Positions 11,301-33,217 of a stretch of DNA of 64,000 nucleotides are shown piece by piece. A program made the position numbers and the translations under genes. Numbering within the stretch: the stretch's first letter is position 1; every line of letters begins with the position of its first letter. Under the pieces are notes generated by a model. That model was given only the letters and a program-made list of their open reading frames with translations, made no database searches and had not been told where the DNA came from. Location of the stretch: the NCBI GenBank assembly GCA_963969365.1, contig OZ017750.1, forward strand, positions 3,596,001 to 3,660,000. Reading direction: 5' to 3'. Origin of the DNA: Asterochloris sp. CNOR1. Taxonomy: Eukaryota > Chlorophyta > Trebouxiophyceae > Trebouxiales > Trebouxiaceae.

Positions 11301-14300
11301 TGTCACCACACGGTGCACAGCAGCATCTGCAAGCAGCTTTGCTCTCATCACTGGCATTGACCATCACCGCAGACGTTGCAAGCCTCACGACCACTGCAGG
11401 CCGGTAGATCAGAATGTTGACACTGGGTCACTCCCAGCAACTGCGTGCACAGTAGGGTGGCCTGCTTGACCACATCCATCCACAGCAGCAGGCATCTTGC
11501 CAGTATTCAGTACACAGCAGCGTTATAAATCGCACGCTCCTGATGCACGTCAGGACACTCACCTGGTGGCAGAAGTCCACTGCAATGATGAGCTGCTGGA
11601 ACAGGTATCGGGCCTGCGCCTCAGGTAGGGCTGTGACGCTGTCGCGCTGGCAGCGGGCGGCCACAAACTCTGCCAAGTCCCCGCCAGCTGCATACTGGGT
11701 GGAGATGGCCAGGAATTCATCTGTCAGGAAGACCTCCAGCAGCTGCAGGATGTGGGGGTGCTGCAGGCACAAATGAGTGGGGATGGGTCGCAAGAGCTGA
11801 CTCAGGGAAATACTGGATTGACCATGATCACAGGCCGAGCAGCTGAAGCCCTCCTGCAGCTGCAGCATTGTGAGTGCTGCATGCTGGGATAGTAATCATG
11901 CACTCCGCATTGTTTTGTGCGGCCCTTGAGTGCAGCCTGGTTGTGGTCGTGCCAAGAACAAAGGTCTTTGGGAGACATTTGGCTTGACATGATGGTGCAT
12001 GGCACAAAATGCGGCAGGATTGTGGACAAGCCAGGTGACAGTTCAGGAAAGTGCGTAAGGAAAGAGAGCAAGCACGAAGCTCTTGCTGGCATGCCTGCAT
12101 GCGGAGTCTTGAAGTGAGACCAACAGAACAGAGCAATGCTATCAGCAGGCTGGCTGACAACCTGCCTTGCAGCATCACAACAGACAGCAAAGCACTAGAT
12201 GCCTCTCCTGCTCACCATGAAGCAGAGCCTCAAGTTCATGATCTCACTCATGACTCCCTTGATCCTGCAGGGAGGCAAGAGCACCAGTCTATGCCACTGG
12301 CTGCAGAACAGATGACCTGAAGTGCAAAAAGCACACCCTCACTGCTGCCAGCTTATGTAGGGGACCACCATCAGCAAGCCATGCTCAGACGCACCGCTTC
12401 TCTGATGTGCCTCCCAGGTCTGATGACATTGCTGTGTGGCCAGAGTCTCTATTCATGGGTTATAGCCCATCAAATATGATAAGGGCAAGTGATCTGGAGA
12501 AGTGAGCACTTCCATAGCGGTGCACTTCAGCCCAATCAGAATGGTCAAGTCTCTCCTGGAATTTGTTGCTTCAGTGACACAGCCCCAGCTCACGCAGTGG
12601 GCCCGAACACTTGGTGGCCCCCTACAGCATTTCCAGGAGCAGCTCAACAGTGACAGTCCCTGATGGTGTGGTGAACTGAGGCCCCAGAGGCTCTGCTGAT
12701 AGCTGCGACTGTTGCAGAGCTGAAGATACCCTGCACAGCGCTGACAGCCCCAGCTCACATGGCGGTCCAGCGCTTGATGAACGTGATGATGGCCACCGCT
12801 GAAGCCACATGAGCACAGCAGGTGGACCCACGCTTCCTGCTGGACTCGAGAAGTCATGAAGCACCTGCCCCGCTCAGCAGCCCCCTCCACAGCACTAACA
12901 GCCCCCGCTCAGTGCACAGAAAATACCAAACTAATAAGTGGAAAACAACGACTCACGTGGTGGACCCCCGCTCAATGAACTTGATGGCCACCTCCCCCAG
13001 TTCCTGGCGGTCCCAGGCCAGCTGGACAATGCCCGACGTGCCCTCAAAGAGGTCGCAAATCAGCTCGTAGCGCGGGTGCCCATCCAGGGGGCGCTTGGGC
13101 GCGGCGACCACACGCGGGGGCCCCGGCAGGTGCGCCTGCAGCGGGGCGGTGCCGGAGGGGCTGGCGCCATGAAGGCTGCGCTGGCTCTCCGAGGCCGACG
13201 CAGAGAGGGACCTGCACCAGGAATGGGCACAAATTGCAGCAGCAGGTGTGCCTGTTTCTGTGGGTTCCAGAGAAGCTGTGTGTGGCTCCTGGAGGCTGGG
13301 GCATAGATGGACCTGCAGCAGCATCCTAAAGGACTGTTGAAACTGGACTGGTGCGGTGGAGGCTGGGCTGGCTCTCAGAGGCCAGGGCATAAGCGGCCAC
13401 GGCAGGGCAGGGGTAGGATCGGTGACAGCAGGTCTCCGAGTCTGCGACCCACTGCAAGGCCTAGAGGCTGAGCTTGAAGAGGAAGTCTGCAGCAGGCCAG
13501 CACAGTCGAAGACTGATCTGGCCCCTTTGAGGCCCTTGCAGGTTCTTGAAGCAGGCGGGCAAGGAGGGACAGGCATGGTCTTCTGCCGGCTCCAGAGGCT
13601 TCGGAGTCCCTGTCCCTCAGTGGTGAGTCGTTCCAGAGCTTTTAATGGTCAAGGCAGACAGCGCGCTTCAGCGTGCAGGGGCAGGCAGGACGTCAGCAGG
13701 TGGTATGCGTGAGCCCTTTCAAGGGACCCACAAGGGACCTGCAGCATGGAGCATGTCGGGTCAAGCCAGAACAAGACCCTGCAAGAGAATGGCAACCTGC
13801 AAGCTGGAAACGGTCTGCAGGCGCCAGCTGAAGTTGGACTGTTCAGGGCACTCAAAGCCAAAGCTGAGGGCGGCCTGCAGCAGAGGGGCACAGTCAGGGG
13901 CGCTGGCCCCATGGGTCTACTACTTGCTTACGCACAAGCTTGTCATCCTGGGTCTTTTGCTCCCAGATGAGGCAACAGGCCAGGCAAAGAGCCCCAGGGG
14001 CAGCATGACACAGCCTGCACAACAAGGAGCGTGAGTCATGCCGGTGCATGAAGTGGTGCCATGGCCAGTCTAGCTGTTCAGCACAGGCCTGCAGAACAGC
14101 ATTGCAGTGCAGGCCTGCAGGCTGCAACAGCTGCCACTCTGTCTGCTGGTGGTCACCTGACAGCAACCCCGACGCCTCCCCGCTCATTGGTATCGCTGAA
14201 TGACACAGAGCCCCCAGGCCACCTGTGCAACTCTGATGCTGAAGCTTGCTCAGATGCAAAGCTCTCCCTTTGGCTGCCACCAGGTCGGCATGAGCCATGC

Positions 14301-14769
14301 ACCTTGACGAAGGCGCCACCGCACGGAGACAGTCTCAGCTCAGAATAGTGGGTCAAAGGCACATTCCTGGAGTCCCCTGTCAGCACAGTACCCACAGGGC
14401 AGCATGGCATGCATAGGATGGCAACTGTGGGAGGAATGACACATCGGAAGAGCCCCGGCCTTTGCGATGGCACTGCTGCAAGGGCGAAGTGCATTGCTGT
14501 GTGGAAGAAATGCAAGCTTGCCCCTCCAGCAGCCCAAGTCATGTGCACCAGCTTCACCTGAGAGCTTTCTTTCCTCCTGCGTTGCTCTGCCAGCTGCTGC
14601 TTGTTATGGTGACTGCTGGAGGAGGCCTGCTTGAGTTCCCCTTGGAAAAGCTTGAAAGATCGGCCTGCTGCACTTTGGTCTGCTCCTTGTCGCTCGGAAC
14701 AGGACGCTCCTCGGTCTTCTCTTGGTCGTCCTGAGCTATTGAGCAGCAGAAGAAGCTCAAAAGGGGCAT
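8374..14769 (-). CDS. SnRK2-like serine/threonine protein kinase with divergent Gly-loop and NRD motif
   Basis: Exons in order on the minus strand: a probable leader at 14769-14563; 13213-12957 ([20 protein letters not shown], then VAIKFIERG with the ATP lysine); 12268-12221 (helix [11 protein letters not shown]); 11762-11571 ([11 protein letters not shown] to [13 protein letters not shown]); 10914-10800 ([11 protein letters not shown], then CDFGYSK); 9957-9900 ([18 protein letters not shown]); 9693-9590 ([20 protein letters not shown]); 9188-8957 ([19 protein letters not shown]); and 8457-8374 ([10 protein letters not shown]... stop). CDFGYSK, ITIPEI..HPWFL..LP and the [10 protein letters not shown] tail are hallmarks of plant SnRK2 (osmotic stress/ABA-type) kinases. 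Oddities: the catalytic-loop HRD is NRD, and the first loop glycine is Phe. Asp, Lys and DFG remain, so activity is possible. The leader exon assignment is weak. Confidence 0.8.
8640..9060 (-). repeat. Duplicated copy of a kinase exon end inside the following intron
   Basis: The 3' end of the exon encoding [20 protein letters not shown] (8957-9060) reappears in diverged form at about 8685-8790 (reading [14 protein letters not shown]). A shared CCAAGGACAGGCAAA word occurs near 8775 and 8894. The downstream copy is not part of the kinase reading frame. Confidence 0.6.
10900..11310 (-). repeat. Splice-acceptor boundary repeats ahead of the kinase catalytic-loop exon
   Basis: The acceptor and first codons of the catalytic-loop exon (CTGCAG then ATGGGCATTGCCAAC, near 10901-10925) are echoed upstream on the gene strand near 10996-11025 (reading MALSAEP) and 11266-11290 (reading MDMANQG). 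Each echo keeps the CTGCTGCAGATGG core and then diverges. Confidence 0.65.
12585..13005 (-). repeat. Splice-donor boundary repeats after the kinase ATP-lysine exon
   Basis: The real exon end and donor (about 12953-13000) are echoed in the downstream intron at 12745-12800, which keeps the words CTTGATGAACGTGATGATGG and CTCACATGG, and more weakly at 12590-12650 and 12900-12920. Confidence 0.6.
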
Positions 14770-14919
14770 GGGGGTTCTACCCCTGTTGCCAGCCTATGGC
14801 TCCTGCGCGCAGTGGCAGTGTCAACCCTGAATAAGGACTGGCGATCGACTGGCGGCGATCAGACCTGAGACCTCTCTCTCCTGAGGCCTCTCTCCTACTC
14901 AAGTGCCCACCCTTGTCCC

Positions 14920-19675
<4,756 letters not shown>

Positions 19676-19719
19676 CATAGATGGTGGTTTCTGTTTCTGA
19701 GGAAATGCTGTAGCTAGAC

Positions 19720-22708
19720 TCAATCAGAACACTGGGACAAATTTTTGCCCGTTCTGCGCTTGAAACCTATCTGAACCCCCTCAAACAGTTCTCGGCCCTC
19801 ATCTGTCAGGGCAAGGCCAATGCCTGTCCACGGCCCATCAGTGCCCCGCTTGCCGCTGTAGTACCTGCAGAAAAGGAATGTATCAATGTCAACAGCGACA
19901 TAATCAATATATGTCTTGCTGAAGCCAACTCTGTCAGGCAGGCATCTCACAGCCGCCATTTGCCATTCGCCATGCTCACACCACAAGGCGCGCCCACGCT
20001 GCCACTGTCCCAGTCATCCTCAGAAGGTTTCAGGATAGGCCTGCACCACAGCAAAGAAGTGGCTTCAATTCGAGTTTTGCTGTGGCTGCAATGGTGCAGT
20101 CCACGCAGCGCTATGGAGCATCTGCACATAGTTACAAAGCATGTGTCTTTAAGCGGACTTTCACTACTATGTGCCATCAAAAGGTACAAACAGTGCTTGC
20201 CTGGAGTGGCACCGCCAGCCAGACCTCCCATTCTTGCTGACTGCTATGCCGATGGACCTGCGGTTGGCGTCGTCAACTCCCTCAAAGAACATCACAAACC
20301 TGCAGGCAGGGGGGCACAAATGATGTGAATGCTGTGCAGGGCATCCAGGCCTATGATGAGCCACTGGCACCTCCAGAGCTGCAGAATCTTTCCACAAGGG
20401 ATGAGCTTTGCCTACAAAATACTGGAGCAGTGAGACCTGTGCAACATGCAGACCAGCAGGCAGTGTACACAACCATGCAATGCATCTGGATTTGTGGGAC
20501 AGCCCCTGTCAGCACCAGCACTCACTGCTTGTTGTCAAAGTCCTTGACGATGTTGGATGACGCCACTCCGCGGCTGTCAAACCCATCAGGTTGCCCTGTG
20601 CCGACAAAGATGGGGCCCTGCTTCTGCCACTTGAAGGCATCTGGAGAGGTGGCCAGGCCCACACAGAGCAGCTGCCTGCTGGCGTCAAATGAGTGGTAGA
20701 ACATGCGCATGTCGCCTGGGCCAGCATTCAGCACCTGTAGGCAACTTGGGTCGTGTACAGGATGGTGAGATGGGCAGCCAGTGCAACCCAAAGTGACTGG
20801 TGGTCCGCTGGTGTACCATCAATCAGCACGGACAACTCCTCATTTGTTATCTCAAGGCGCCTGCACCAAAAAGCACTGTGGGGTCCCTGACCTGCTGCCT
20901 TCCAGCAGCTCAGTCTAGCACAGGCTAGTGGAGCAGCCACTAGGGTCAAGCTGGAGGCAAGCGTGCAGGTCACACCTGGGGCGTGGCCACAAAGTGCTCA
21001 TCCCATTCCCCCTCCTCCCCAACATCAAAGAAGGCCCCGGTGTGGTGCTCCCCCTCCACGCGTGCCCAGTTGCGCCCATCCTGGCTCATGGCCAGACCTG
21101 GCCGCTGCCTGCAACATGGGTGCCCAGCTATGTCATGAGGCTGCTGAATAGTATAGGGTCTCCATGCACATGGGGGAGGATAGTAGCACATTCTGGCTCA
21201 AGGCCAGAGCTACCTCCTTGGTCGCTGGGACGGTGCCATGCTGTGCATGCAAATTTGGACGAGAGCGGCAGTAAATTGGCATTCAAATCATCCGCTACAC
21301 ACTGTTGATGCAACTGTCATGCAGGCTCACTTCGGCTGGGTGCCTTGGGCCAACAGGTGGCTGCCTGCCAGCAGATGGCTGCCACCAAAACGTCTTCTGC
21401 TATCACGCTGTGGAGTAAGCTGGTGATCATGTTCGCGGGCAACATTAGAAGGCCCACCTGAGCCCCGCCAGCTCTATCCCCTGCTTCGCCCCCGGCAGAC
21501 CAGCTGGAGCTGCAGTCTCCTCAAAGGAGCCTCCACTGTAAAACATCCACCAGACTCCCACTCCAGTGTTGACGGAGGAGTTGGACATGATCTGCAGGCA
21601 GCTGCAGATGCATTAGAAGCCATAAGTGTAACTGGCTTGATGCCGACAGGCTCTCAGGCGGCGTGCATCAGGCAGACATGGCCACAACGCTGAACAAGCT
21701 GTAAAGAGGCAAGTGGCTACGTTGCTCACTCCAGCCAGGATTATCCATCCGCACCAACATATCCGAGTTTCAGGTGGATGTGGCTTGAGCAGCATGTAGG
21801 CGACAAGTGCCCACGCTGCACACTCCAACAAAACGTCATCTGCACCTGCACATCTGAGACTGTGACGTGTGCTGTGTCAAAGCACCACCAGTCTGGGTTG
21901 GGTTTGAGTACTCGGCCGACCTCCTGTGCCCTCTCGGGGCTGCTGCTGCCCTCCACATCGCCACTGCCCCGTGCCCAGTCAACACCATTGCTGCTGACTG
22001 CAAGACCTGCACAGACACTGCTTGCCTGAGGGTTGTAGCCAGGGTGCCAGCTGCCTCGGGTGCAGCAGCCTGATATCGAAAGACGCTCAGGACGCACTCC
22101 GACTGGGTGTCTCACTTTCAGGGTGGGGTGCTCAGCAGAGAGTAGATTACTGCTGTGCCAGAGCTGGAGCCAAGGAGAATGCTCACCAACAGAGCCAGAG
22201 CTGGGCTGCACGCAGTCTGCGTCTGTGTCGTTGGTGCCGCGACCAGAGTACCACAAGAACCAGCGCTGCTCAGAGTCCCCCAGGTAGCACCGGACAATGG
22301 GTCTGCAGGCAGCCACGCATTGTGAGGGTGATATGTGCCTTGCCCAGGCTGCGACACACAGATATTACTTGGCAGCATGTGCAGTCAACGACGATTCAGC
22401 TGCCTACCTTCCCACTGCAGCGTCATCCCAGCTTCCAGTTGCCCCAAGACTTAACAGCAATCCAGCATATTGACTCTGGGAGACGGCTGTGGAGCAGGCC
22501 TTGACCTGTGGGGCAGCTTAGACGTCACAATCATCCGAGCAAGCATGATTGGTGCAGCGGTTACTCTTATCAGGCAGACCTGAGGGCTGGATCGCCTGGT
22601 ATGCCCCAAGTCTAGCGAGCTAGACAGTGACCTTCTACAAAGAAAATCACTGGCACGCGGATGAGGCACTGAGGAGGGTCTCAGGCAGTCAGGATGTATA
22701 GCCTGCAT
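19720..22708 (-). CDS. Five-bladed beta-propeller glycosidase-like protein (GH32/43/68 superfamily)
   Basis: The start at 22708 gives a Ser/Arg-rich leader without acidic residues early on, typical of an organelle-targeting peptide. Exon pieces on the minus strand: about 22310-22195 (QRWFLWYSGRGTND); 22020-21840 (GLAVSSNGVDWARGSG, then PNPDWWCFDTAHV); 21592-21455 (GVWWMFYSGGSFEE); 21125-20985 (LAMSQDGRNWARVEGEHHTG); 20735-20535 (MRMFYHSFDA, then GLATSPDAFKWQKQGPIF); 20300-20180 (RFVMFFEGVDDANRRSIGIA); and 19866-19720 (YYSGKRGTDGPWTGIGLA... stop). The alternating W-F/Y-YSG strands and G-x-A-x-S-x-DG-x-x-W turns are the blade repeats of arabinanase/levansucrase/invertase-like propellers. Plants have plastid members of unknown substrate. 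I cannot assign catalytic acids. Its stop is only 45 bp from the convergent ribulokinase stop. Confidence 0.65.
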
Positions 22709-22779
22709 GCCGGAAGGCTCGCAAGAAGCAGAAGTCGAGGTTAAGGATCGGGGTGAAGATCACGAACAAAGCTCAGTAG

Positions 22780-29048
<6,269 letters not shown>

Positions 29049-29164
29049 GCCCAGACCTGGGGCACGCCACTTTCAACACTGAGCCTCTCTGCCAAGTTTT
29101 CCTGAGCCGCATCATCTGCGACTTCTTCAGAACAGCTGAGATCACTGCCCATCCTGCCTACCCG

Positions 29165-29575
29165 TTACTTTAGTGGAACCATGGAATGAACTGCGTCCTC
29201 AGTTTCAATGAGGGATTTTTGTTGTCCTCCCTGGCCTACCCTTGCGAAGAGCTTTAAGTCACATTGTTGAGAGTGTAACGCAATGTCTCTCAATGTCCTG
29301 GCAGGTATAGTCTGCTGCAACCCACATGTATAGCTGACATCCCACTCATCAGCGCAGGTGAGGATTGGCTGCACAACATCAGACTTTGTGCACAAGGCTT
29401 TCTTTCTGGTCTCTGCCAGGGTCTCTTCTCCCTGTTTGACAATAATGTTATAGGTAGACCCTTCCCTGGCTTTCTCAAACTGAATGGTGAGAAGTCTGCT
29501 CTGCGTTGCTTCCTAATGCATCTCTCACCTGGCGCTTCATATCAGCAACAAATTTGTCACCTGCCCTTTCCCTGC
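29165..29575 (-). CDS. Hypothetical small protein, partial model
   Basis: I do not recognise this gene. Two exons can be joined: about 29572-29531 (ERAGDKFVADMKRQ, followed by GTGAGA) and about 29484-29165 after a TTCAG acceptor (FEKAREGSTYNIIVKQGEET, ending HSMVPLK and stop). The middle is Cys-containing (TCADEWDVSYTCGLQQ). A diverged echo of the first exon's boundary lies at 29742-29805, which argues for a real exon because other genes here show the same habit. The upstream exon(s) and start were not found; a short Ser-rich frame at 30289-30150 could supply them. Confidence 0.35.
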
Positions 29576-30537
29576 AAATACAGCCTTGCCAGTGCAGGGG
29601 TGTGCTCTGGGGCCAGCAGCCAGGTCCCCCCCTGCTCCTGCATCGCTTGTCTACAGAGTAAGAGTTGAGTGGGCAACTTGCCATCGTTGGCCTGAGCTCC
29701 TCCTACCAGGCGCTCCCTCTCAGCACATGAGCCATTCACTCCCCTGCCCTTCCCATGCACATCCAGTCTGGAGGGGTGTGCTCTGAGGCATCGGGGCCCG
29801 CTGCTGCTGTGCTATCAGGGACTCCAGCTGGTGGCTTATGCTTGCACCCAAACATGCCTGAGCCGCGGCAATGTATGCAGCGATTTCTTGGCCCGCAGCA
29901 GGATGACTCCCTACCCCTGCACAACTGCAGGGTGGAGGTTCAGTGGGTCCATGTGTCAGCGCTGGTCTGAAGCAAAGCCTGAGGCTGCAACAAATCTACC
30001 TCCAGGTCACCATCTGCAAAGCTGCCGGCAGCATTGGTGGCTACAGGCCAAGCAACCCCGAACAACTTGGGCCACCTTGCCATCGCCCCTGGCTGTCATG
30101 TTGTTTGTCTGACATCTTAGAATGGTGCACATTACATTGCAATGAGACACCTAGATGGTAAACACCCAGCTGTGGCATCCTGCATGACAATGATGAAGTA
30201 CAACGCATGCTTGCTGCGCTGCGGGAGCTCAGCAACTTGCTGAGGTTATCAAACTCGAGAAAACAGAGACATTGACCCAGAAACGCCATGACCTAGTGTG
30301 TACGGAACTCAGACGATTGGCGCAAATCCCCCAGCTACAGCTAACCAATCCTCTTTGGTGACCAGATCAGGCAAGCCACACACTCTCTGCAGTTTGCTCA
30401 ACACTCTGTGTGCCAGCCGTGCAGATGCAGACTTTTGAACCTACTGCTGCAACCCATGCACACCCTTGCGTGCACAACATGTTTGTTACTGTAGACCTGC
30501 TGCTGCAGGCGATCTGCACCATCCCTTGGCAGCACCA

Positions 30538-30703
30538 ATGTCCAGCCCAGACCAGGAGCAGGACACCAACATAGTGCAGGACAATAATGATCTACCAACA
30601 GATCTGCGCAGGCAGCACCCATGTCCAGCCCAGACCAGGAGCAGGACATCGACATAGTGCAGGACAATAATGATCTACCAACAGATCTGCGCAGGCAGAT
30701 AGC
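30538..30703 (+). repeat. 83-bp tandem duplication at the LRR gene start
   Basis: A near-identical unit starting ATGTCCAGCCCAGACCAGGA occurs at 30538 and again at 30621. The offset of 83 bp is not a multiple of three, so the upstream ATG opens a short frame that stops soon after, while the second ATG opens the LRR protein. The upstream copy therefore makes a short upstream reading frame. The decayed downstream copy of the gene has only one such unit. Confidence 0.85.
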
Positions 30704-31616
30704 TGCTTGGGTGGAGCACGGCACCCTCCCCGCCCTGCGCCGCGTCAGCCGCGGCTGGAAGGAGGCAGCCGACCTGGCTGTGCGCCAGCTGAAGGATGAC
30801 CTTGACCTGTGGCCATACAACCCTGAGCAAGCAAGGCTCAGTGGCCAGAGGCGGCCAAATCTAGATTTTCTGGACCTGAGCCACCAGTTTGTGCTGGCGT
30901 CACCTGACAAGGATTGCGGAGACCTGATGTCATCGCTGATGCCGCTCACCCGGCTCCAGCACCTTGGCTTGGGCATAGGCGCTGCGCTGCTGCCAGAGGG
31001 CCAGGACTTCATGATCAGGCAGACGCGACTGCTCAGCCTGTGCCTCGATGGCAGTATCTGCGACATCGGAGCCATAAATGGGGTGCTGCATTTTATCAGC
31101 AGGCTGAGCCACCTGACATGGCTGCAATGTGACCTCCAAGGCGAGTATGCAACTCTGGCAGGAGTTTTGCTGGAGCCAGCGACAGATGAGGGTGTGCGGA
31201 GCCTGAGCAGCCTGCAGTCCCTTGAGCACCTGACCCTGACGGTGGGCAACTTGGACTCACCAATTACAGGCCAGGCTCTCAGTTCGATTGGGAGCCTGCA
31301 CCAGCTGACCCACCTGACCCTGAGGTGGTGGCCCATGGAGGACGAAGACCTGGGCCACCTCACACACCTGCAGCTCCTCTCACTGGAGTTACAGAATTTC
31401 ACAAGTCTGACTCCATATTGTCTGATGGATGAGATCAGTCTGTTCACAAGTTTGCATTACCTGAACATAGACCAAGGCAGAAATTGGTGGACACACAGGG
31501 AGCTTGACAAGTTTTTGGAGGTTGTCAGTGAAGTGATGCCATCTCTGACAGACCTGTATATCTCTGACAGGCCTACATATGTAGATAGGACTGACTATAT
31601 AGACAGTCCTGTATAA
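30621..31616 (+). CDS. Intronless F-box-like leucine-rich repeat protein
   Basis: A single 331-residue frame, unlike the intron-rich neighbours. The N-terminus (LPTDLRRQIAAWVEHG, then LPALRRVSRGWKEAADLA) resembles a short F-box: LP...I, then R-x-V-S/C-R-x-W. It is followed by leucine-rich repeats from about residue 75 to 300 (LTRLQHLGLGIGAAL, LSHLTWLQCDL, LQSLEHLTLTVGNL, LHQLTHLTLRWW, LTHLQLLSLEL). Such proteins usually act as substrate adaptors in SCF ubiquitin ligases, but Skp1 binding here is inference. A TGTAA polyadenylation-type signal lies at 31632, 15 bp after the stop. It may be a retrogene or a fast-evolving lineage-specific family. A broken copy follows at 33.3 kb. Confidence 0.75.
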   Translation: MSSPDQEQDIDIVQDNNDLPTDLRRQIAAWVEHGTLPALRRVSRGWKEAADLAVRQLKDDLDLWPYNPEQARLSGQRRPNLDFLDLSHQFVLASPDKDCGDLMSSLMPLTRLQHLGLGIGAALLPEGQDFMIRQTRLLSLCLDGSICDIGAINGVLHFISRLSHLTWLQCDLQGEYATLAGVLLEPATDEGVRSLSSLQSLEHLTLTVGNLDSPITGQALSSIGSLHQLTHLTLRWWPMEDEDLGHLTHLQLLSLELQNFTSLTPYCLMDEISLFTSLHYLNIDQGRNWWTHRELDKFLEVVSEVMPSLTDLYISDRPTYVDRTDYIDSPV

Positions 31617-32734
31617 TTAGGACTGCATACTTGTAACATTTTAGACTTGCTGCTGACGGCTGGGTGGCTGTCCCTAGTAAAAGAAGAGCACGAGGCTGAC
31701 TGACATCAGCAGCCAGCAGGCCTGAACTAGCCCCAACATCAGGACGGACCACACCCTGGCAGATGCTGCTCATGAGATCACACAGCCTCGCTGCGGGACG
31801 ATGTGGTGGGTGAGCATGAGGCCCTGGCTGCGCTGCTTGCCGTACTGCTTGCTGCCACTTCTGGAGGTTGTAGGCAGCACCCGCAGTGTGTTCATGCCAC
31901 GGGCAAAGCAGCCTGCCGCATTGCTTGCAGGGCTGCTTGCTGCTATGGGCAAGGGATGCGGGAATGGCTGCAGAGTGCATGTGCCAGGGGCAATGACAGC
32001 AGCGCTGCTAGCTCAGCCAGCAATAGTCTCGGACGAGAGACCACCTGACATAGGCTTTGTCTCTGTCTCTGTAACCGTGCCTCAGCTTCTTGGTTGAGCT
32101 GGGCTGGACTGCTTTGACAGGCTCTTCAGACCCCCAGTCACCATCTGCTTGTGGTGACCTGTTCACTGCAGACCCTTCAGATGGCAACGCCATGCATGCA
32201 CGCGCCGCAGATGCTTCCAGCTGGGCCCTGTGAAGCCCCATCGCGTGTGCGGCTTGTTCAATGCATTGGTACTGCCCACTCTCGATCAGGGCTGCTAGGT
32301 GTGGTTCTGGCATCTTGCAGGCAGCAGCATGGTCACCAGAGTGCTGGGCGCTGCACACCGCCAACTCCTGCGGGGTTTGCTGGCTGTGAAATGCACCACA
32401 CACCACTGGCTGGAGTGTAAAGGATACCCGCTTGCTGTGCACCGGCAAAGCAACCTGACAAGTCCAGTCAGCACATCTGCAATCCTACCGACACTGCAAC
32501 TGGTACCTCACTTCTGGGTCTCTGCTGGCAAACCCATCATGGAATGTACACCTGCTAGATTTGCTATTCTTGCGGGCCCGCGGCAGCCCAGGCAAGATCC
32601 CTGTTTGCGGAATCTCAGACAGCACAGTGGCCACGGCAGGCAGATGCGGGGCTTCCCAACAGCATACACCATACAATCTGCCAGCAGATCAGAGGCTCTT
32701 GACTGCACAAATGCTTGGCGCAGAGCCGATGCAG

Positions 32735-33005
32735 CAGCCTCAAGCTCAATGGTAAGACAGGCCGCTACCCATCAGAGGCCAGACATGACAGGACATGCCG
32801 CCTCTGCGACTCAGCAACAGTCACTGAAAACGAGCAGCACATGTTGCTATGATGTCCCCAGCTTGATGACCTACACAACACCCATAGCCGCATCTTACAG
32901 CAGCCAGGACTGACCTTGGCAGACTGCAGTGTTGCCTGCTGAACATGGGTGTGCAGCACAGCTTCAGCATCAATCAGGTCTGCTTCCCTCCGTGGGTGTA
33001 TGTTT
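32735..33005 (+). mobile_element. Probable LINE C-terminal remnant
   Basis: One frame reads KTGRYPSEARHDRTCRLCDS, then TVTENEQHMLL, a stop, and CPQLDDLHNTHSRIL. This is the shape of the C-terminal Cys-rich tail seen after reverse transcriptase in many LINE proteins (TGR...CRLC...E-x-E-x-H...CP...D-x-L). No reverse transcriptase core, ends or target-site duplications were seen, and the frame is interrupted. It sits in the spacer between the two LRR copies. Confidence 0.4.
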
Positions 33006-33217
33006 GGGCTTATGTTCTTCCAGCGTGAACCCCGGACTTCATGTTCATTTCCTAGAGCAAACAAAGCATTTAAGGAGACAGTGGCATTGACCAAAGACCG
33101 CCGTGACGAAACTAGCTCAGAAGATTGGATCATACTGCCCTGCCGCACGACTTCCCTTCACTGATCAGATTGGGTGAGCCAAGCTCAAGACTGCCCGGAG
33201 CCTGGCAGCAAGCCATG

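Larger units (their letters stand above)
30408..32085 (+). repeat. Segmental duplication, copy 1 (intact LRR gene plus about 450 bp tail)
   Basis: From about 30408 to 32085 the sequence aligns by eye with about 33218-34770. It includes the upstream CTACTGCAACCCATG... region, the whole LRR coding region and a downstream tail with the words GGTGGGTGAGCATGA and CTGCGCTGCTTGCCG. Between the copies lie about 1.1 kb of unrelated, LINE-like sequence. Confidence 0.75.

Noticed and set aside
13645-14034. Plus-strand frame upstream of the kinase exons
   Set aside because: No motif, opposite to the kinase, and lying within what appears to be the kinase's first intron.
30398-31447. 349-codon open frame on the minus strand
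   Set aside because: It lies exactly antisense to the intronless LRR gene, is Arg/Ser-rich and motif-free; the leucine-rich repeats on the plus strand explain the openness.
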